Below are positions 13,759 through 25,145 of a stretch of 64,000 nucleotides of DNA, piece by piece (within the stretch, counting starts at the first letter, position 1; each line of letters opens with the position of its first letter). Location: NCBI RefSeq assembly GCF_964204865.1, contig NC_135261.1, positions 11,656,001 to 11,720,000 of the forward strand, written 5' to 3'. Below the pieces are notes generated by a model that saw nothing but the letters and a program-made list of their open reading frames with translations, was not told where the DNA came from and did not search any database. The stretch comes from Styela clava (Eukaryota; Chordata; Ascidiacea; Stolidobranchia; Styelidae). The translations under genes and the position numbers were made by a program.

Positions 13759-14191
13759 CAGGGGTACTCAACCTTTTCCCTGTTAAATACCTCCGAGTTA
13801 TTAGACACCAAACAGAGTTGTAGTATATTGACTAACAATTTGCTGCAACAACTATTTATTGACGAACTGGAACTGATGTAACTAAATTAAATATTCGTGT
13901 AAAATCTCTCTTTTAAGTTTCAATTAGCATATTATATATCACTTTCTGCAATGCATTGTCGTTGAGATTCCGTAGTTTGGCTGCAAAGCCGTGGATTTCA
14001 CATTGATGCGTCACAACAACGCAAGACCAGGGAAATTCTTCTAGGCTGAGTTTCAATCGGCACTCATTTTTCTCTAGTAGTAAAGAAAATGAAAAATAGC
14101 AACACATAAAAACTCAACTGTCATCCAAGAACCCCTGGAGATCTTACCGTGAACCTCTGGGGGTTCGCGAAACCCAGGTTGATAACCCCTG
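13759..14191. mobile_element. non-autonomous hAT element, 433 bp
   Basis: The ends are CAGGGGTACTCAACCT and AGGTTGATAACCCCTG, inverted with one mismatch. A perfect 8-bp target duplication TTCTAGAA lies at 13751-13758 and 14192-14199. No transposase remains. Confidence 0.93.
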
Positions 14192-17172
14192 TTCTAGAAT
14201 ATAGATAACGGCACATGATTTGTGTGTGTTTTCTATACTTTATTTTTCTTTTATCGTCACATACGCGTATTGTTCTGATCGCGGTACAGCATGAATACAT
14301 TTGCAATTTGACACCAATCGGAATTTCATCTCAGGATACGAGAACGCGAATTGTCGTGCATTAATTAGCCGTTTTTGTGATGAGATTCCGTTGTCGAGAA
14401 AGCCCGATTTGTGGATATAGTTGTGTGAAATTTGCGTTTATTTCAGCCGATATAGGCCTACCTTTTGAGAATTTGTATTCAGATTAGTTTATAGTTGGTT
14501 CTACTTTTCTACAGTTTATCGCTTCAATAATCGACAAAGTTACTATGCACAGTGTAATATACGACAGACTATCCACCAAGATATGCTTCATTACCCACGA
14601 ATAATTATGCTTCTTAACCATGAATAACTACGATAGTCTGAAGGGGTGATTCGATTTTAGTAAGAGAACCCAATCTAATATGCAGAAACGAATCAGATTT
14701 GAGATACAAACAATATCACTGATTGCTGCTGAAATGCTTTGGGTTTAGATGGTAAAAAGGTATTTGCTCTTTATTCATTCTCGTGTAAAGCACCATCTAT
14801 AACTTGTTTATTTCCCGAATTATTATTGAGTTTAGGTATACGGGGTGTCATTATCAGAAGCCTTGCGAAGCAGAAAAGTATGGCACAGTACGCTCTAACT
14901 CGGCACAGCCGGTGGATATCCTTTCGATTTCACAAGAAGGCATTAAATTAAAAAACATGAATAAATCACACTTCTGGTATTTTGTATAGCAGACAGTATG
15001 TAGCAGATAGTATGACACAGTACTCTCTAATTCGGCACATCCGGTGGATATCCTTTCGATTTCACAAAAAGGAATTAAATTAAAAAATATGAATGAATCA
15101 CACTTTTGGTATTTTGTATTGCAGACAGTTTGTTGCGTTAATTTACTAAAAATCAGACGTAAAAATATTTTGTACTATTGTAATCTGATATTTAGACATA
15201 GTTACTGCTACAGAAGACTTAGATTACCATTGATTACAAATTCTTGCTTGTTAATATCTATCCTGTATATATGTGGTGAAGTAAAGTCACCATCAGACCC
15301 AATTGCTCGCGTTCAAGAATGCAGTTAGCATGGAGATTAATTTTACAAACCGAGTTATAAGCCTTGGCAAAATTCAGTATTTAAAATCCATTATTAACGA
15401 AATCAAACAGAAAGATTGCTTAGTCGTCAAATTTTATTATTTTAGCTTGGAAGAAACAGACCATTCCGTTATTCACGTGAACGTTTAACATAAGCAAAAC
15501 CTCATTACTGGAGGCTCTAATTTTTATAAGTGCCTTAAAAGATAACCTTGAATGAAGCCTGCTGAATTTAACTTCACGGTACGTTGAAAAACAATGGTAT
15601 CCACTGTATAGTGGGATAGGCCGTTCAGGATGACACCATTTCAAACGACAGTCATTTCCTACAAGATACGTCATCACATATTTATGTATATATTAGTATA
15701 TTACACCATCTTATGTCGTCGCCGTCGGAGAATTGTCTTTAGATATATTTTGTTCGTTGTTCATAATTTCAAGTCGAGTCAATTACTCCTGCAAGTCGTT
15801 GAGTGGCCAATATTAGTAGGGTAGATTTTCCTATTTACTTTTGGGGAGACAAAAGAGAATAGGACAGCCTTATCGTACCGCAGCCCCAGACGACCAGTCA
15901 TCAATTAAAAACTAACTGAGAGTGAAGGTGAAACTTGATGATGCATACTGGTTCAATTTAACGTACGAGTCAGTTTTTAAACTATGGAAGTTTTTCGATC
16001 ATGAAACAAAATTAGGTCTCCTACACTGTCCGAGCTAACTGTCGAAAGTGATGGAAATGCGAATACTCTTATTTTAGAATAAGTAAATGCAGAAGTGATA
16101 TTTTATCAACTAGACTAGATCATTATTTCTACCGTATGAGGTAATCAGGAACTATTTCCAATTTTAATGACGTGTACTGGATTATCTCCATTGTGCAAGT
16201 TGGATTGTTATTTTGCTTATTCATATATATATATATTGCAATTGATTAACATGTCGGTACAACCGAGCACCGAAGTATATCTGATGAATATCCGATGCAG
16301 TCGGAATTCGAAATTTTACAAAACTCGCAGGCGCCGTTATTTGAGCTGCAATTCAAATCAACATGCACATTTTTTTGTGGATGTTTTATCTTTGTAGATA
16401 ATACCTTCCGAACGTTCGTCGGTTAGTTTAGTTATGTCGCTAACATAGCATATGGCTGTATGTAGTGTGCGCGAGCTACTTATGCAAAGAGATAAAATGC
16501 AGAGAGGAAAGTATATATAAAAATATAACACCCATGAGTATCAGGACATACCGACGAATTTACGCAATAAGGCCCTTAAAATTTCGATATTGGAACTAAT
16601 CGCTATTCATTTCAAGATGCTAAATATGGCTGCATATCGGTGTTGAAGCTTTTGTGTAGAGAAGGGGATGCAAAATTTTAGTGGTATATATAGAATCCGC
16701 AAAGAGTTTGAATATTATTTGAGGAGCTTTACACTAAATTTATAAAAAAAAAAAATCACATAGTTAGTTACGAAATTATGTTCCTGAGTAAATTGAAATT
16801 ACCTTATTTATTATCTCGAATGTATTTGCTGCTTTGTATTTGAAAAAGATTCAAACTGCGGTTGTTATTAGTGTTGTTATTGCTTGTTTGGACAGTTACC
16901 AAATTATCTTGACAGCCATGTTGGGTGTATCAAATTATATTTGGCAGCAATAAGCTAACAAAAACAATACCATTTCGAACGTGACAACAATGTGGGAGGC
17001 CACGAGTAACTTACTGGAGATGCAGCTATGTTATCAGGTGGAATATATTTAATCTATATATATTCCTCATTCATTTCGTTAACAAAATTAGGTCAACTGA
17101 CTTAAATGAAATGACTAACATGATGTATTCATTTTTAAAAACTATCAGAAAAATAATTAAAAGTTGATAACG
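14192..17172. other. intergenic region upstream of the galactosyltransferase
   Basis: Apart from the 132-bp tandem duplication at 14879-15140 there is no feature I can support. The short open frames here include stretches that repeat one another only because of that duplication. Confidence 0.45.
14879..15140 (+). repeat. two-copy tandem duplication, period about 132 bp
   Basis: Unit 1 starts TATGGCACAGTACGCTC (14879) and unit 2 TATGACACAGTACTCTC (15011). Both continue through CCGGTGGATATCCTTTCG and an ATGAAT(A/G)AATCACACTT segment. The units differ at several positions, so the duplication is not fresh. No coding role is evident. Confidence 0.8.
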
Positions 17173-20100
17173 ATGGCTCTGTTGAAGGTTAACTGCACCA
17201 TACGAACACTGTTAGTATTGGTTTTTGCAATCAACGTGTCGATGATATTAGTATTTCGTCTTTACGTCTTACAGATAAGACAGGAAAGCATCGGTAATAG
17301 GAAATTTCAATTATCATATTACACTACGGTGGAGACAGATACAGAAACTCATACGTTTACAATGGCCAAGGAAAATACAATGTCATCAACCGCAAGAATA
17401 AATGGAACCGAGATGATAAATGTAAATTTTACTACAGAGCTCAATGTTCCCGCGATTTCTAATTGCATTGAATATTTAGGAGGATCTATTTCTGTGAATT
17501 ATAAGTCAGCTCTACAAACCTTTCACAATTTTTCAAATATTACTCAAGCTGATATAACGACTTATGGGGAATTATTCCTTGGAAATAAGGAAGAAGGATA
17601 TAAATACAAAAATTCAAACAACGCGGTGATTTTTGAACCAAAAAATCCAAATTGCCAGACAGCACAAAATGTGGCTTTTATAATTCCTTTTCGAAACCGA
17701 GAAACGCATCTACGACTAGTATTAGGACATCTGATTCCAGTTTTACAAAGACAAAATATTCGGTAAGTTACTGTTGATTGTTTATATTTATTAGGGTAAG
17801 TTACAATACATACATACGACCTTGCTAATCTCGTCCGTCGACGTCTGGCGAGCAACTTCAGCATGGCTGCTCCAGGCCAGTCAATCAATTCATGGGATTG
17901 AATGATTGAAACCGTCTTAACCGACCAGTGGTTCATTTGAATAGGAGTACATTTGTGCAAAATCCGTTTGCACGACCAGTTAATTCATTTGGGGTATAGT
18001 GCTTGTTGGTGAATAGAATTTGGGATGATATGTTCTGAAGTCATAGGCTACGTCTAAACCTGGATTAAACAAAAAAAGCAAGATTCGCGCTTAGCGTTTT
18101 CTCGCGTAGAAAATGAATATATATATTCATTTTAGCCTTATTTGTATAAAGTTGTAGTAATATATTTTTCGGACATGATATTTTTTTATAAATATGAATA
18201 CTACGCGTCAGAATATAACTTCTAAAAATAGTAAAAAGCTTTTTTAAAGTCGGGATCTTAAAAAAGATTTTTCATTTCGTTTACATTTTTAGAAGTTATA
18301 TGGTGATGTGCTGTGTATGTTCTAATTACATGGTATGGCTGACTGCCTACATATGTCTTCTGCGGACTCGCGGAAACGGAAGCTCTAACATTTTCATTGA
18401 TACGTTGGTTCATCTGGGTTCAATAGGATTATTAACGTTATATGAATATAAATTAAACAATATGTTATAGTATAACTTGCCAAATATCCATATTATACTC
18501 AACCAATGATATAACCATTTCGAGTCAACTCTTACTATTGTCGCAAATGACGACATTAAGGCTGAATACCAATTTTTGGATGTATATATACGCATACCAG
18601 GTTATCAACCGCCTCTCTTAAAAAATATCTATTAATGTCGTGTCCCACCTGACCTATACTTGTCCCACTTATCATACACTTGTACCGCAATGGACCCACT
18701 TTTCCACTGTTTTTAGTTTAGGTTGATATATATTGTGGGGCAAGTAAGAATATGAAGTGGGATTTTTTGAGTTAGGATAGATGAAATGCATTGAAAGAAG
18801 TTTAAAGCAGGGTTTCCCAAACTTTTTTCTGCCAGCGCCCCCTTGGACGACTTTATAACTAGCAAACGCCCCCTAACAAAAAAAGTCAGAGCAACTTTAT
18901 TTTCCATTCATCATTAGTATATTGTGAAGGTTTAGCCTAGTGAAATGCCACCAGCTTGATAATATCTGGCTCCATTTCAGTCAAAAACAGCCTTGTTTCT
19001 CCTCGTCTGACACTGTCGAAGGAATCTCTCTTGGTATGTAAAAGTGCAGTCACTGCACTAAATACACGCTCTACCAAGAATGAGCTGGCAAGAGCAATAA
19101 AATACTTTTAACCCGGCCTCACACGTGAGGATATTTCAAAACCCAAGAAATAAGAATGAACCAATTAGGTCGCAACATGGAGATAGTTCTATCTGGCGTG
19201 CGTTAGTCCAACGCGTTGCTCATAAGAAAACCAAAATCAAAACATAAGGGTGTTGTATTTACGTTACCACTTGAGAGCCCCGTAGAACCCGATAGTAAAA
19301 TGAAGCTATTATTCAAAACAGACAAACAGTACAGCGAAACGTGCAGTGCATGGTGAAGGAAGCGTATGCCGTATGCGCTAGACTGGTATTGTTATGAAAG
19401 AATACGGATTAAAAAAGTCATAACACCTGTTCTACGTTAGGCGAGAAATTTTCAACACCGAAATCACAAGCAAACAAGTTTGAACCAAAACATAGAGGTA
19501 AATGACATAAAATATCACACTTCTTGTGAGTTCCCGTATTGATGTCAGCGACCCGCCAATCGCCCAGTTTGACAGCCAGCGCCCCACAATTGCCCCAATC
19601 GCCATCAGCGTCCCCAAGTCATCGCAAACGCCCACAAGGGGGCTTTTTCGCTCACTTTTGGAACCGCTGGTTTAGAGTATTCATATGAAGTAAGATTCAC
19701 TCAGTAGCCTAGATGAAATATATATCTATTATATATTAATTAAACGCTGACACCAAACTGGCATTTCTGGCAAAATTATCTGAAAAATGATAGAAATATA
19801 TTGACCCAATTTCCATAAAAACTATTTTATTGAAAGTTGCTCATGCTTTACCCTGAATCTCTATATTTTCTCAGCTTTGCATTTTTTATCGTCACTCAAA
19901 ATGGGAACGAATTTTTCAACAAAGGTCGACTGATGAACACTGGGTTTGAATTCGCGAGTGAAGTTGGAAAAGCGAGGAATCAAGCTTTCGATTGTTATAT
20001 ATTCCATGATGTAGATCTTTTTGTCGAGCACGATAGCCTTCTATATAGGTAATATCATATTATATATATTTACTGTGGGGTTGTGTCCATGCACTATTAC

Positions 20101-23100
20101 ATTATAGAAGCGTTTTTATATCATATATATATATGTTACGAACAAAAATTATTTCACGAATTTTCTTAAACCAACTTGACTATAAATCATGCAGTAAGTT
20201 GTCATACTTACAGTGGTCATACCGCCATATCGCGTCTGAACGAATGTTGGTTTACTTTAAACATTCACTATATATATATATTGATAAAAACCACGCATTT
20301 ATATTTCTAATACGTCTATAAATTTATACTTTCTCAGATGCGGCGGTGGAAAGGAAATTGATCACTTAGCCCCAAGAATTGATAAGTTCAAATATGTTCC
20401 ATACTGTTGTGGTATGACAGTCGGGGGAGTCATTGGTTTCACAGAAGAGCAATACAGGACGGTAATTTTATGAAAACAGAATAGATGTTACCGCGAGGTG
20501 GAGCTATGCAGCTACAGCATATCATTTTGCAGTCATTGTATGGCAGCTGTTTATTACAGTCGATATAATAGTTGGGAAAGTAAATTTTCATGATTGTAAT
20601 AAAATATAAAAAATGGCGTAACAATGATTTTGACAACTATTGCCTCGTATTGAATGGATTTGCGAATCCTTACACAGTTTATATCCAATCATGATTCGAA
20701 GTTTCGAAAGTTTTCACTTCGCCATAGCAGAAAGTTTGCTTCCTTATGGATCAATAACATAGTATATACACAACAAATTCAGGTGAACGGTTATTCCAAT
20801 AAATATTGGGGATGGGGAGCTGAAGATGATGATATGGCGGATAGGCTAGAACTACATGATTTGGGAATCAGACGACCAGAAGGTGATTTAGGAAAGTAAG
20901 TACGTTTTGTTCGTACATATCCATTTTAAGCCTAATTTCGTTGAATATAGATGAAATAATATAGTCATCAAACTTACCAGGATAGACATCTGACCTTACT
21001 GTTTAAATATTGTTTTTATTAACTAAGTCAGTATAACAATCATATAGGGGAAAGTGGGGAAGGTTGGGACACTTTTTTTCTTTTTCATATTCTGAGCCCT
21101 TTATTCTGCACATTCATATGACTTTGCGGGATTATTGCAGAGAGGGGTAAATGTATATTTTATTCAGCGACTAAGAAATTCCCTTGCGACACACATCTTA
21201 CCACTAAAATGCTTTGAAAAACGTTTGTCAAGTGTCCCACTGTACCCCACTTGTGGGGCACATTCGGACAGACCCTGGGGCACAATGGGTCATTCTGTCA
21301 AAATTCAAGGAAGTATGCCCTTAAAAATAAGCAATCAATCAGCATAATCGTCTAATAAACAGGGAGACCTCAATAAAATCAATGTTCAACCGAAATATTT
21401 CAGATATTCCACCAAAAAATCCCATTACAAATTAAATCATTTTCTAATTCGAATCTAAATCTGGAAATATTTTTGATTCTCGAATATATTTCATATTGAA
21501 CCATGAGTCGAAAGATACCATTATGTTACATAAAAATATAACGCATCTATAGGTCTCTAAGCACTTGTTGTATCAAACACTGTCGAATTGTGCCATGTAG
21601 AGCATGTCCCACTGAACTCCGGTCCATTGTTTCCCATAATCAACAAATATCTTCAGATCATCTCACGGCGAAATTCGGAAGGCACATCCACTCGCCAACG
21701 TTATAAATATTTCACAGTGGACTATAGCTTAAAGATATCAGACGGTGGTTTGTCACGTTGAAAAGGCTAAGTTAGAAAAAAGAAAAAACTGGAACGGTGA
21801 AATTTTAGTTTCAACTCCCCAAAACCAATTTCACCTCATAGCTTGCGTCGCTCTACCCGTCCGCTGTCCGTTTGCGGGGACGTTGTAACTCACCGAAGGG
21901 CGGATTGAAACATCAAACCGCGAACCGGATTCCGAATATAGTATCAGTGTGAGAGCTGATTTTCCACTGTGCCCCATGTCCCAACGTGCCCCACCTTCCC
22001 CTACATTTAAATGAAGTGTATTTTTTCCTTCAACTGTTTTCGGGAATCGACGAGATGTACAGTTTTATAGATTCTATAGATTTGAATTGTAGTTGATTAA
22101 GTTTCTACGGGTCTAACTACTTATCCCTCTTCTACTCTTTTGTGTCGGTGAATTCGCATGCAAGACTGAAGATAACTATCGTACGTGATTTTTAAGTCTT
22201 CAAGAGTTAAGAAATTTGTCTGAGAAAGTATAACCTTGGTCAGACGAAACGTTACGAAAATATATTTGTGTTGGCAAAACTCTTGAATCTCTCAAAATTG
22301 TTATATGCAATAAATAAATTAATAATCAAAAGAATGGCATTTTGTTTTTAGATATACCATGATGTCTCACCAACGCGATTCTCTGAATCCGATCAACACA
22401 GGAAGATTTAAAATTTTATGGGACAAAAACAAAAAGTATATTTAGTAACAAATTTATTTTAGACTTATATACTAGTAGGCGTAGACTTGTTGACAACTCA
22501 TTGGAAATAAAAAATGTTATAATAATTCATCATTGAATGTTAAAATGGCCTATTCAAGAATTTATCCGCGCTATTTGACCCAATGTGTATATTTTGTATG
22601 TTATTGCAAAATACTCCAAATTGCATTATGTTTAAGAAGTCGGTTCATTTATGTCCGAATTTTCCTGGTCTAGTATAGCATAATCAAATGAATGCGCCTT
22701 AAAAAGGATGGTTGGCTTGTGTTGTTGACCAATAGAGTAACCACCATTCAACTACTGGATTTTAATCTCTTCTGAGGTACTAAATGTTTAGGCCAGTGAT
22801 GGGATATAAAATTGTAAGAATTTTTTTTTGTATCGCACTAAAGTATAACAGGTTCTATCCTTTCATAAATTGTATGTATATCATCCCATAATGGGACAAT
22901 AGAATTTCAAATATAACGTTCGAGGGTTGCGATGCACGTTCTCAATGTGCCGCGGTCGACTAACTTCTGAAATAAAAAAAATAACAATGGACTCGCCCGG
23001 ACCCCCGGAATCCTACCCGAATATACGCTCAATTATTTTAAAAATTTCCATTTTTCAGATTTTGGAATGACGGGCTCGGAAATTTAGATACAAAAATAAC

Positions 23101-23164
23101 GTCAGTTTTACGTTATCCACTTTTTGTGAACGTCTTGGTAGACGTGGGAAAACCACCTACCTAA
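17173..23164 (+). CDS. beta-1,4-galactosyltransferase, complete six-exon gene
   Basis: The exons are 17173-17762, 19875-20048, 20338-20461, 20783-20895, 22352-22435 and 23059-23164, joined in frame by GT-AG introns. The start is the ATG at 17173, and the upstream frame offers only a TTG. The protein opens with a short cytosolic tail and one hydrophobic anchor (TLLVLVFAINVSMILVF), giving a type II Golgi membrane protein. A stem with many N-x-S/T sites follows. The catalytic domain shows FIIPFRNRE, FNKGRLMNTGF, the metal-binding HDVDLF, the VGGVIGFTEEQY loop, WGWGAEDDD and the closing RYPLFVNVLVDVG. Family enzymes transfer galactose from UDP-Gal to terminal GlcNAc in a beta-1,4 link. The usual WGWGGEDDD has its fourth small residue changed from Gly to Ala. 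The orthology class among B4GALT1-7 cannot be fixed by eye. Intron 1 carries a hAT element and intron 4 a long-TIR MITE. AATAAA at 23395-23400 is a likely poly(A) signal. Confidence 0.93.
18808..19669 (-). mobile_element. hAT element in galactosyltransferase intron 1, with transposase remnant
   Basis: The ends are CAGGGTTTCCCAAACTTTTT and its diverged inverse ending TTTTGGAACCGCTG. The flanking 8-mers are GTTTAAAG (18800-18807) and GTTTAGAG (19670-19677), seven of eight matching. The opposite ends both carry GCGCCCC / GGGGGC-type subterminal sequence. A C-terminal transposase fragment lies inside on the minus strand. Confidence 0.85.
18943..19100 (-). pseudogene. hAT transposase C-terminal dimerisation-domain fragment
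   Basis: Read on the minus strand, this gives SFLVERVFSAVTALLHTKRD followed by RRGETRLFLTEMEPDI. That is the hydrophobic ERVFS-type core of the hAT C-terminal dimerisation region. The rest of the enzyme, including the DDE catalytic residues, is missing, so this is an internal-deletion derivative of an autonomous element. Confidence 0.75.
21045..22003. mobile_element. MITE with G-rich terminal inverted repeats in galactosyltransferase intron 4
   Basis: The left end reads TAGGGGAAAGTGGGGAAGGT (21045 on). The right end, read outward, is TAGGGGAAGGTGGGGCACGT. Subterminal copies of GTGCCCCA / TGGGGCAC motifs recur inside. The trinucleotide CAT flanks both sides if the element is extended by one base, which is weak evidence for a 3-bp target duplication. 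There is no coding capacity. The superfamily is not clear to me. Confidence 0.75.
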
Positions 23165-24403
23165 CATAAAGCAATGAAGATGGATCATTAAATTTGCTCC
23201 GTGCTCCGGTTCTTCATATAGATCGGTCCCAACAGGTCCAAGGAGAATACAACAAATACAAGTTATCTAAGCCAAAACTGAGAGTTGGAGGTCATAATTG
23301 TATAAGGCCTACTGCAAGAACGAAATCTATTCTACATAGCAGCATTTGCACTTGTTTGATCATGTTTATATTTTACAGACACTTAGGACCCTAGAATAAA
23401 ATTAATTAATGCTTAGAATGTCAAACATTTGGAGAAGAATAGAATGTGCTTTTTTATTTCAAATTCAACAGTGTCAATTGATAAATAAATCCTCAACGCC
23501 CTCCAAGTCGAGTCTAATCATCGAGTCAGTGTCATAGGAATGTCATGACATAGACAACAGTGAAATGAATAAATATAGTCACATTGGCACTAAGACTTCT
23601 TGCTTTGAACCCACGTTATTTTCAAAGTCGAACTAAGATTTACCGATATATGGATAATCTTTAATGAATCCCATGTAAAGCACTATAGCTTAGTATATAT
23701 ATTTATACCTCCCATGAAAATTCTCTAACTCTGACCAGTCAGTTTGCAACACCAAGTTATTCCATTTTGCTATAACAAAGGCTGGCCGACTGTGACCCCT
23801 TTTACTTTTAATTTCGCCATTTGTTTCTTTTGTCTCTCTTGCTACCACGTATCAAATTTTCTATCAGCAAGTTTCTGGACGGAGCACGGATTTTCAACAT
23901 ATATGTGACATATTGTAATGTCAATGTTTGTATATATATTGTGAAGTTGCAAGATTGAATTGAATCCAGTCAGATATATCGAAATATACACTTAAACCTT
24001 GATACCAGCTATACGTTTGAAATCCAAATGAGCAATAATGCAAAACATCAAAAATAGTCAATCAATTTTTTTTCAACTCTCGGATGGAGACAATCAACGC
24101 GCCACAGATTGGTTGATGCAAAAAATAACTCTGCATAAGAGTAAAGCCTTTGCTACCATACATCTCCATCAGCAAGATTGTACAAATGACTTTTTTCAAT
24201 TGAATTCCACATGCTATTAATACAAAGGTATTAAATAACATTAAACTTCATAGTTATATTTCACATTCGCTGCACCCTCACTGAACGTTCACCTTTTTTT
24301 TTATAATGATGCACTCTTTTATCTTTTACTCAAAATCTAGTAGGCCTACAAGTTACAGCCCACTCATCCTTCCTTTTATCGATCAAAAATATAATGTTTA
24401 GAA
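23165..24403. other. 3' flank of the galactosyltransferase, no further gene seen
   Basis: The region contains the likely poly(A) signal at 23395 and then AT-rich DNA. None of the short frames has recognisable protein features. Confidence 0.45.
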
Positions 24404-24702
24404 CAGTGGTTTTCAACCTTTGATGGCTTGATGTGGCAACCTTTTCATCATTCTAATAATACGAGCAACGCACACATCCCAAGGCATCTCAATTCACTTT
24501 GGCAAATAATGAAGTATTGTGTCCGTAAAAGCATATACTGTTTATATTTAAAAACCGTATTGTGTGTTTTTGATCGATTGAAAATGTGAGAGGTTTAGAG
24601 TAAAGCATAAAAAGATGGTTCATTTCAAAGAAGGTTGACGGGCACTGTATACGAAACGATTGCATGCCAATTTTATGGAACATTGAGTCCTTCAATTTAG
24701 AG
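24404..24702. mobile_element. truncated hAT-type element (left end only)
   Basis: The sequence opens with CAGTGGTTTTCAACCTTTGA, which matches the hAT left-end consensus seen elsewhere in the window. No inverted partner end occurs before the MULE-like element at 24703, so the right end has been lost or replaced. Confidence 0.5.
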
Positions 24703-25145
24703 TCGCAGTTTTTACCTCTTCATGGCAGCTCCTGTCACGAACGAACCGCGGCCTCTCTTGCTATGGTTTATGGCGCTATTACTGGTATATTCACAGAGTT
24801 ATGTACCAGAATTTAGTATATCATGCGGAATTATATCTACTTAAACCCGAAACCTAACCCAAAATCCATCAAAACTGTATCCATAAATAAAATGTTCCAA
24901 CTTACCCAATATTTGTCACCATCAGGGGCAGCCCTATCTTTACGGCCGACCTGCCGTGGTTACGGCAAAATTTTACGCGCCATAGGTTTTTAATTTGCTG
25001 CCGCGGTAACGGCAGCTCTCTATTGGTTTGTGGCAGCTGAAAAGTAAGTCGTCATGAGTTTGGCCATAGCGGCCATGATTTGAAAATACCGCCATGGTTG
25101 TGCGGCTGCTTTAGACGCCACAAAATACACAAAACTGCACTTGTT
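24703..25145. mobile_element. MULE-like MITE, simple copy (family of the 51065-55782 nest)
   Basis: One end reads TCGCAGTTTTTACCTC followed by CATGGCAGCTCCTG. The other, read outward, is GTGCAGTTTTGTGTATTTTG followed by GGCGTCTAAAGCAGCCGC. Flanks are AATTTAGAG and AATTTAAGAG, a near match consistent with a roughly 9-bp target duplication. Its interior aligns collinearly with both halves of the 51065-55782 composite, so it serves as the uninterrupted reference copy. There is no coding capacity. Assignment to Mutator-like elements rests on the duplication length only. Confidence 0.7.

Noticed and set aside
17562-17960. 132-codon minus-strand frame
   Set aside because: Most of it is antisense to galactosyltransferase exon 1, and no domain is recognisable.
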